From the NCBI GenBank assembly GCA_928212115.1, contig CAKMRJ010001112.1, positions 404,854,521-404,918,520 of the forward strand: DNA of 64,000 bases, given 5' to 3'. Position numbers and translations under genes: made by a program. The notes below the pieces were generated by a model, which was given only the letters and a program-made list of their open reading frames with translations, was not told the DNA's origin and made no database searches. Below, piece after piece: positions 55,995 to 64,000 of this stretch (its first letter is position 1; each line of letters begins with the position of its first letter). This DNA comes from Lactuca virosa (lineage: Eukaryota > Streptophyta > Magnoliopsida > Asterales > Asteraceae).

Positions 55995-58900
55995 ACTCTC
56001 CCCCACTTAAATTAGATTTCGTCCTCGAAATCATTCCTTACCATTCTTCACACGCTAAACCACTCCAGTAATATGACCACAACCCTGGGCACACCCTAGC
56101 CTTCCCAGGGTAACCGTGACCAATCTTCGCAAATCCCTAAATTCCGCAAGTGAACGAATTCCTTGCAACAAGATCACATCTACTCCGTCTGAAATCTGCT
56201 GTCTCGAGATGGTCTTAATCCCCGACAGGCCACTCATACTGAATCATTATCGTTGAATCCAGTCCACTTATCTCTCAACTGACTACTCAACTTCTGATAA
56301 CTCGAGGTTCCCACTATAAAACAGGATCACAAACCCAATTATCTCTGCATATCACATATACTTGGCCAAGGCTTAGATAATCCCGCTGTGAGTGACTTAG
56401 CACAACCCAAGAAATATGTTACTCTCTTCGTACTTGCAACCCAAAACACAAATACTAATACTGCCCAAAACACTGAAACTGCCCGAAACACCGAGCTGCT
56501 TGAAATAGCGTGCTGCAACATGACTGCTTTCCAAATCTACCGAGACCTCCCTGGTCTCAATTCGTTCGCAAATCATCTGAAATACCAGGTTCCGGCCCTG
56601 CTGCGGATCCAAAGGACGCCCACTTAGTCGTCTCAAACGACTTCTGAACGAAATCCTTCTCTAGAACTAGTTGCCACTAGTTATCATTCCACTGTGGCGC
56701 TAGCAACCTCCTGATCCAACCGACCGGATCCATGTGTCGAATCCTGACGTCACCCAAATCCAAAGCTAAGAGTGATTGCTACCTGACCAATGGTAGCCTT
56801 ATATCACAAACGATCTTAAGCAGTCCACCGCTTGTGAATGCTACGACTACCCCCATAGTCTTACAAAACAGCTGATACTGGGTCGAACACGCACTCGACC
56901 TAACACTCAACTGAACTTGAATTCTAATTGGACCTCTAACCTGGTTCCCTAAACCTGTTATCCGGTGCCAAGGAAAATGCGAACCAAATGTTGGAAAGTT
57001 TTCTGAACTCCCAACTCACCCAATCCTCAATCAAGACGGTCACTCGACCACCTTCCTCCCTTACTGTGATGCGAAACTCATCCTAGTTTCACACTTATTT
57101 CTGCTCCTGAACACCTGATCGATTCTCCCCCACTTAGATCCAACTAAGTCTTCACGGTACATGAGAATTGAAGGATTCCCAATCCTTCTTGCTTCCTAAT
57201 AATCCACTGATGACAACCTGTACTTACCAATGCTAGCGATCCATCACCGGTTAAACCCTGAGATCGCCCATCCTCGAAAATCTTGATGAGTACTATTGAA
57301 ATATGGTCCAATATGATACCTCAATCCACATCCCATGCTGACAACTGGAGGCCTTAATCTTCACTCTGGCTGACGAATCCTCTTTTCCATTTCCAATCTT
57401 GCAGCACCACTGAACTCTACCCGAACACAGCCCATGCGAAAATACCATTCCCTTGAACATCTAATGACCAACCACTTATGCATCTAACACCCGCAACTGA
57501 CATCACCATCTTCATGCTACCAGTCCTTTCCTAGCAACAATAATGCCTTGGACCCCAAAGTTCTTCCATAGACAAATGTCGACCATATACGAACAAATGA
57601 TAGAACCAATGAACTCTGACTTCACTGGAGAACCATCCCACTAATTCCTGACCAAGGATCTTCCCAATAATACTCCTGCACAGTTCCCGACAAAGATCTG
57701 GAATGATAACGGTACACGCGGAACCCACTCCGCAAGGTACGTCCCACTGTGGGTTCACAAGGACTTTTCGGCATGCACGATGGCATATATGATCCTTGAT
57801 AACCCAAACACTAGCAGAAAACCAACCCTAGATCTGACCTATCCAAACTCACACACAATTCCAAAGCGATACGTGTTCCCAACATCCATCTAGTAGCAGT
57901 AGAAGGTGACATACCCGCAACATCTGGAGGAATCCGAATCACCTTCTGCTAACGTGACCAACCCTGCTACACTTGTAGCAGCCAAAACCCTTGGAATGCT
58001 AAACTCCCTTGTGTACTTTCCCGCACGTGCTTCACTGACCCCGACCCTGCTGGCCTTTCATCCGATGATCAGAAGTCTTGGGTCTATTTCCGGGGCCCTC
58101 TACTATATGCACCTAGCACGACCCTATCTTCTAAAGGTGCTCCACATCGATCTCACATCCTAGGACTTTGGAAGTCATATCCTTCAGGGTCTGACACCCT
58201 GTCACGCTGACTAGCTCACTTGCCAATGGATGAGCTGCAACAGCTGGAACATACTTTGTCCCTAAATTGGGTCACAATATTTTCCCCGAAGCTTCCCAGA
58301 TTCTCCAAGACTTTCACCGATTCAAGTATGGATCCTGTGTTTTCATTAGTACGGGCCCAATACTACCTTCCACACCTATCCATACTTTCCTCAACAATCC
58401 TCCTGAATCCTCCAAGTTACTTCCTCAAACTGATGCACCCAAGTCTCACTAAACCTCACTACTAAGCCACTGAAACATATCCTAGGCTTTCCTAGGTTCC
58501 TGAACTCACCCAGTCCTCAGCTGCTGAAAGATTCCCAGCAATTTCAACTAGCTACCTCATGAATATAGCCACATGAAACAGAGACCATATAATCCTTCGA
58601 GTAAAAGACTTATCCGTAAAACGGTTAGACTCAAACGAGAGCTGCGCAATAAGGTCAAGTCCATCACTCTGAGATTATCTGGCATGTGTCCCATGTGACT
58701 TAGCGTATTCACTTAGTAGCTAACTCACATCACTAAGAGTTCCACAAAGCACAAAGCAAACAACATTCAGACAATGGAAAATCTAACCATCATAATCCAA
58801 TCAAACCGTTCTATCCTCTAATCAGGAATCTATACATGCAATTCAAAGGCTCATATAATCAGGCATAACCTAAACAGGCTATCCTATCACTGACTGATCA

Positions 58901-59291
58901 GTACTATCATGCAGCTCATCAAGCACATACAACAGGCATATAAGGCATCTTCCTAGATCTTTAGCCCTAATCTAGCATGCAGTTCTCATACACATACAGT
59001 AGGCATATAAGACATCCTTCCTAGATCCTTATCCATAATCTAGCATGAAGTTCTCATACACATATCATATCATAACATAACATGTATAGATATCTTGGAG
59101 AAAACTTACTTGAGCTCGACTGATTGCACGCATCACACACCTTGTTCTTTTCAAAGTTCTTTTCTCTTTTCAAACTTCTTTTTATAAAATTATTTTACTT
59201 TTGAAAATTTTTCATACCAAGTCCTTAGTTTGAGTCCAGACACACCCAAAAGTGTGTCCGAATCCCTCAAACCAAGGCTTTAATACCAACT
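55995..59291 (-). other. Element D interior, no gene
   Basis: 3.3 kb with frames under about 90 codons, none with a motif. The primer-proximal part on the minus strand (GTGTGTCTGGACTCAAAC) resembles the element-B leader (GTGTGTTTGAACTCAAG, near 51048), supporting relationship of the two families. Confidence 0.65.
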
Positions 59292-61893
59292 TGTAACATC
59301 CCAAAATTCAAAACCAAAAATTTTGTTTTAATTAAGTTATTATAAAACCAACAGTATAAGAAAACTTCCATAATAACATATCGTGTCAAAAACAAAGTGT
59401 CAATAATCAAAACATGTTATCATAAAACAATATCAGAGTGTTATCCCAAAGATCTCATGTGCGGAAACATAGTGTGATGCGCTGCGATCGAGCCGACTAT
59501 TTTCCTTTGAAAATGAAATACCTAAAACCAAAATTGAAAACCGTAAGCACGAAGCTTAGTGAGTTCCCCCATCATACCACATACCATACAACTCATATAC
59601 TGCCAACCATATCCGGGTGCTGGCCTACCCCTTCGGTATCGTTCAACCGGTATTCGGGGACTGTTTCACCCCTATCACTACCACATAATGACATAGCATA
59701 ACATACACAAATATATTGTCAGGCATATCTGGGTTCCCGACCTACCCCTTCGGTATCTTTCAACCGGTAACCAGGAGCTGACCTCCCCTTTGGTATCTTT
59801 CAACCGGTAACCCGGAGCTCCCTTTAGGTATCTTTCAATCGGTAACCGGGGACTATTTCACCCCTACCACTACCACATAATAACATAACATAACGTACTG
59901 CTAGGCATGCATGGGTTCTGACCACCCCTTCGGTATCTTTCAATCGGTATCCGGGGACTATTTCACCCCTACTACTACTAACATATATATAACAGAGCAT
60001 CCTACCACATCATGCATATCAGATAGTGGCAAACGAAACAATTATCACAAAGATAATCATATAACAAATATCTCCTACTAGTGGGCCAACATTTTGGCCT
60101 TAGACCCACTTCTACTGGAAGGTAACTCACCTCGCACTACTGAAGTCTCGCACACAAAACTCTAGCTGCTGGATGACAGGTTCGTGAACTGTTAATCATC
60201 AAAATAACACCCAATCAACAATTGGGTTCCAACATATACCCATAAGTCCATGCTTGGGGTAAAAGACTGCTTTACCCCTATCTTAGCTTGATTCAAGCCT
60301 AAGGCCCAATCCAAAGGCCCAAAAGTCAACTATGAGTCAAAGCCCAACCTATGGCCCAATTTTCCAAATTGGGCCCGAAAATTTATATGGTTCTACCCTA
60401 AGGCCCAACCATTTATTCCAGTCCAAAAATTTGGCATTCAAATGTCTGAATATCTCATAATCATCAAGGCCCAAATTATGGCCCATCTGTGGCCCAATTT
60501 TCCAAATTGGGCCCAACCCCTCATATGGGCCTTACCCTAAAGCCCATCCAATTATTATAATCCATATGATTGTTCTTGAATGGCCCATTATTGGGCCAAT
60601 CACCAAAGCCCAATAGAAAGGCCCAACTTAAGGCCCAAGTGAAATTAGGGTTTTCACATAAAATGACGATTAGGGTTAAGTGTTTCTTATTTAACCCATT
60701 AAAGACTTAATCCATTAAGTACAATATTGCCTTAGGTTAATTTGCAAATGATTATTAATTAACATTATTAGTTTAATAAATAATTCCAGTGCGGGTCCCG
60801 ATAAATCCCCAAAATTAGGGTTTCATAACATTAGGGTTTTCTAAACCCTAATTAGGGTTTTCAACCCAAGTACTAGACCAATCGGCCCAACACTAAGTCT
60901 TTTGATCAATTAGGGATTCAATAGACCCACTAGGGTCTCATAAGGCCCATTAGGGTTTTGTTAGTCGGGCACCACCCACTACCACCTCAGCTAGTGGTGG
61001 TCAACGACGACTCACGGCGGCGGCCACCACCTCACGACGGTGGTTAGGGTTTCTTGTCCATTTTGTCCAAGCATCCAAAAAAGAACTGAACGCAAGCAAA
61101 AGCACACCGCCACCCAACACGGTGATTGGTGGCGGCAGCCACCACCTCACGTTGGTGGTTATGAGTTTCTTTTCATTATTCTACTTTATAGTTACAATTT
61201 ATTATGCTAAACCCCAAATAACACACACACACACTAATACAAACACACACACTCACACAACCACCCTAGTGGTGGCAGCCACCACCTCACGGTGGTGGTG
61301 GCCTTTCTTGAAAAATCCGGACAAACGAACCACATACAACACTCCATCGGAAATAAACACGCACATAACACCAAAACATGCATATCCATCGCCAAAAACA
61401 CACCAATATCGGCCACCCCTGAGGTTTCGTGAGGCAGTCGAACGGAAAAACGGTAGTGGAATAGCCGCCGGAACTACAACAATGACGCAACACCGGAACA
61501 AAAACAGAGAAAGAGAAGAAGAAGAATACGGCAGGGAGGCGGCGGTTATTCGCCATCTGGAATAGCAGCAACGAGGAGACGCTATTCGCGAACCCGTCGG
61601 CAATTGGAGTGACGACGACAACAACAAGGAGACGCTATTCGCGATCCCTAATTTACCAAGCAACCCCTTAGCCTCCAAAATTTCTTCAAATGAAGTCCCA
61701 GAAGTTACTACTTAGTCCCTGCCTTCATAAATACTTACAAAACCAATCTAGAACTTACACTTTTAACCCCCAACTTCTAAATTATGCCAGTTAACTCCTC
61801 GAAATCAATACCCTGCTATATAATTATTGATTTTAGGGCTATTATACATTCATTAATTTGTTTATTTATTTATTTAATCAACGAGATGTTACA
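59292..61893 (-). repeat. Element D 5' LTR (2602 bp, internally deleted)
   Basis: Collinear with 52987-55994 except for a loss of about 400 bp at about 61625-61645. The lost segment corresponds to about 55335-55745 in the partner and includes the candidate TATA box there, so this copy lacks its promoter core. Confidence 0.88.
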
Positions 61894-61898
61894 ATCTT

Positions 61899-62076
61899 AG
61901 TCGAGTATGACCGTTTGGGAAGTTCTCCAATGTTGTTTTGAATTATAAATGGATTAATATTGTTGAAAGTATGTTTTGATTTTGAGATGTTATTTGAATA
62001 CTTGAAAATTTACGTTTTTTGGTCAATATAAATGTTTTCAAAAGTTTAAATTTATTGTAATTTTTTGAGCATTACA
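61899..62076 (+). repeat. Element B 3' LTR remnant
   Basis: From about 61925 it matches the last ~170 bases of the 5' LTR (50830-51005), ending GAGCATTACA. The front of this LTR is missing. The five bases at 61894-61898 are the right ATCTT duplication of D. Confidence 0.75.
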
Positions 62077-62081
62077 TAGAG

Positions 62082-62823
62082 CTACTTATTCAAAGGAATG
62101 CCAAGTTCAGTAAGACTCAAAGACCTAATACAGATGAATAGATAGTAGAAATGAGTCGAGTCCCATATGCTTTGGCTTTAAGGATCGATCATGTATGCTA
62201 TGACATGTACTCACTGTGATGTGTCTTTTGATTTAAGCGTGGTTAGTTGCTTTCAGGAAAATCTTGGAAGAGCTTATTGGACAGCAGTGAAGAACATACT
62301 CAAGTATCTGGAAATCACAAAGGGCATGGTTCTAGTCCTTGGTGGCAATGATATGTTGAGAGTAAGTGGGTATAGTGACGCCAACTTTCAAACGAATAGA
62401 GATAACCTTCGTTCTCAATCTGGATGGATGTTCCTATTAAATGGTCGAGCATTTACTTGGAAAAGTTCCAAGCAGGACACGGTGGCTTATTCTACATGTG
62501 AATCAGAGCACATAACAACGAGTGAATCATTAAAGCAAGCTGCTTGGATAACAAATTTCATCGGCGATCTCGGAGTAGTTCTCAACATTCAGGAGCCAAT
62601 GGAACTTTTCTGCAATAATGAAGGAGTGATTACTTTAACTAAAGAACCGACAGATCATGGTAAATCCAGACATATTGACAGAAAGTACCATTATATCAGA
62701 CATAGAGTTGAAGAAGGTCATCTCATAGGAAAAAGAGTGTCGTCAGAAGACAATCCTGTAGATCCTTTCATGAAGGCTCTGAGAGGGTTAAGCATAGTCA
62801 GCATGCTAGGAGCATTGGTTTGA
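62082..62823 (+). pseudogene. pol: Cop-3 RT end and RNase H
   Basis: It resumes the protein interrupted at 37705. The first ~100 bases carry a TAG near 62139 and a frameshift near 62180. The frame 62191-62823 then encodes MYAMTCTHCDV, FTWKSSKQDTVAYSTCESEH, NNEGVITLTKEPTDHGKSRH and SSEDNPVDPF, that is RNase H through to the Copia C-terminus. It ends at 62823, more complete than the Cop-2 equivalent at this end. Confidence 0.9.
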
Positions 62824-63700
62824 ATGATGATGTTAGTTTTAGTAGTTAGATGATTAGTTTGAAACTTGTAACATAATAAATGTCATTGATTTTGGTGATT
62901 GAATAATAGAGATTATTTATGAGTTTGTTTACTGCCTTTGTTAATTAATTATTCTTGTGTTTCGATTTGCATGTTTTACTTCCTGAATAATTTGATTATT
63001 CGAAACTCCACAGTCGTTCATACTTTAGGAAGTAAGTAGTGAATGAAGACTGCCATGAATTGGATTATAGATTGTCTAAGGAGATTAGACATAACAATTG
63101 TATTGCCACAACATTCACGAGCACTTAGAAAATAAAGATTTGAGTATTGATAAACCCATACTCAGAGAATTACTTCATGGATTATATCACGAGTAATTCT
63201 GAGACGATAATATCTTATATTCTTAAAATGGAGATGCATGAGTTGTAATTTACAAGTCGGTTGTGCATTGGTGTTATCTAAACGCATCACTAACTGGATG
63301 TTATAAAAATTAGTGTCATGCATGATTTGGTGAGTAAAGGATACAAGCATATGAGTCAAAGTTTATTTGTTCCTTTTTCCCTAACGAGAAAAATGATATC
63401 TTTGGGCCCCTCAGTGATTTAGTGTTGACTTATAGTGTTGGGACCAACCAAGACTAAATTGATGTGTTCAATTAGTAAGCCTTATGAGGTCATCACAAAA
63501 TCGGGAAATAAAATTTTGGAAAATGAGATTGATTCTAATCCATGTCTCGTGTCCATACGATATTTTGTAGAACGATGGAATATTTGATCACTTATCTTAG
63601 GACTAATGCCTTATCAGATCGAAGACTGGAGTTGCTCTGCGAAGCACCCTTTGCTATTAATTTAGAGGTTATACTTGTAATTGTAGCTATAAACTTATCT
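62824..63700 (+). other. Cop-3 3' untranslated region
   Basis: About 880 bases with no gene, sharing blocks with 13204-14031 and 116-930. Examples are ACGCATCACTAACTGGATG near 63283 and the stretch around 63395-63440. Confidence 0.7.
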
Positions 63701-63711
63701 AAGTGGGAGAC
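63701..63711 (+). other. Cop-3 polypurine tract
   Basis: AAGTGGGAGAC directly before the 3' LTR, identical to Cop-2. Confidence 0.92.
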
Positions 63712-64000
63712 TGTTGGATTAGGTGTCTAAACCAATAACTAAATTGGTATATACTTGAAATATTATCAAATTCCTTTTGGGTTGCCCTCAAACCTAGTAA
63801 TTGAATAAGATGATTTTTAGAGAGATGAACTAATTTATTGATTTATTATAAGATTAATAAATAGCAATAAATGATTTATTAATATATTATGAGAATAATA
63901 TATTAACTAGAAATAATATTATTTAATTAAGAATTAATTAGAATTATTTGGATTAGTTAAAAGTGCAAGGACCTAAGTTGTAATTGTTCAATAGTTGAAC
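63712..64000 (+). repeat. Cop-3 3' LTR, partial
   Basis: Matches 29976-30300 with scattered differences and lacks the (GA)n expansion of the 5' copy. It continues past the window. Confidence 0.92.

Larger units (their letters stand above)
52987..61893 (-). mobile_element. Element D: non-coding LTR retrotransposon with ~3-kb LTRs
   Basis: LTRs are 52987-55994 and 59292-61893, flanked by perfect ATCTT (52982-52986 and 61894-61898). The primer site (minus TGGTATTAAAGC, complement of 59277-59288) and purine tract (complement of 55995-56010, AAGTGGGGGAGAG) set the minus orientation. The 3.3-kb interior has no coding motif. This is the layout of a large retrotransposon derivative (LARD). Confidence 0.9.
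37709..62076 (+). mobile_element. Element B: large-LTR non-autonomous retrotransposon, itself carrying Gyp-C and D
   Basis: The 5' LTR is 37709-38634 plus 49761-51005 (about 2.2 kb, split by Gyp-C). The internal region is 51006-52986. After D, 61899-62076 contains only the last ~150 bp of an LTR, matching about 50830-51005. The beginning of the 3' LTR is therefore deleted. I found no gag-pol motif inside. The LTR start (TGTAACTCCCC then ATTTATTTA repeats) resembles that of D, so the two may be related. Confidence 0.75.
29976..64000 (+). mobile_element. Cop-3: decayed Copia retrotransposon carrying nested insertions, continues past window
   Basis: The 5' LTR (29976-30825) and the start of the 3' LTR (63712-64000) share TGTTGGATTAGGTGTCTAA and following sequence. 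Between them are a primer site, a leader related to Cop-1 and Cop-2, gag (split by a solo LTR), PR, IN and RT (split by the 24.4-kb element-B nest), RNase H, a 3' untranslated region and a purine tract. Subtracting insertions leaves about 7 kb to the window end. It is more decayed than Cop-2: many stops, a lost protease active site and a mutated RT motif A. Confidence 0.92.

Overview
This window is eukaryotic, almost certainly plant, intergenic DNA made nearly entirely of nested transposable elements. I found no host gene, tRNA, rRNA or CRISPR array. The organism is inferred, not shown: the element types (Copia and Gypsy LTR elements primed by initiator tRNA-Met, CACTA, MULE, LINE) fit a large dicot genome, and the short palindrome ACTCGNCGAGT, repeated in several families here, is something I associate from memory with lettuce (Lactuca, Asteraceae).

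Left half (1-29975). A CACTA transposon end (20838-21258) lies against a LINE ORF1 fragment (21260-21511). Gypsy element Gyp-A (+ strand, 7137-20837) is inserted in the CACTA. It keeps an intact gag (8524-9756) and an integrase tail, but the core of pol is deleted. Both of its LTRs were hit by the same Copia family in the same orientation. Cop-1 (minus strand, 1-7136, 3' LTR cut by the window edge) is a non-coding derivative. Cop-2 (minus strand, 12407-20223, target duplication ACTAT) is complete but has a broken gag-pol. From 21512 to 29037 lie unclassified sequence and two LTRs (E and F), the second split by a 1.65-kb MULE with about 615-bp inverted arms and a perfect 9-bp target duplication. 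A LINE ORF2 remnant follows (29038-29975).

Right half (29976-64000). One Copia element, Cop-3 (+ strand, a relative of Cop-1 and Cop-2), spans to the window end. A solo Gyp-A-family LTR (32396-34791, duplication TTGCA) splits its gag. Its reverse transcriptase is split by a 24.4-kb nest (37709-62076): element B (+), whose 5' LTR contains Gypsy chromovirus Gyp-C (minus strand, 38635-49755, duplication TAATC), and whose 3' side contains the non-coding large-LTR element D (minus strand, 52987-61893, duplication ATCTT). Every pol reading frame is broken by frameshifts or stops. The only clean long frame is the gag of Gyp-A.

The most interesting signals are non-coding. (i) The three Copia leaders share a tandem pair of hairpins whose stems change in compensating fashion. 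(ii) An ACTCGNCGAGT palindrome cluster sits at the same distance from the primer site in two Copia leaders and also in an unrelated Gypsy-type LTR; other LTR families carry their own palindrome clusters. (iii) Gyp-C has a decayed extra ORF of about 210 codons, acidic in its first half, between its primer site and gag. Element names used here (Cop-1 to 3, Gyp-A, Gyp-C, B, D, LTR-E, LTR-F) are local labels.
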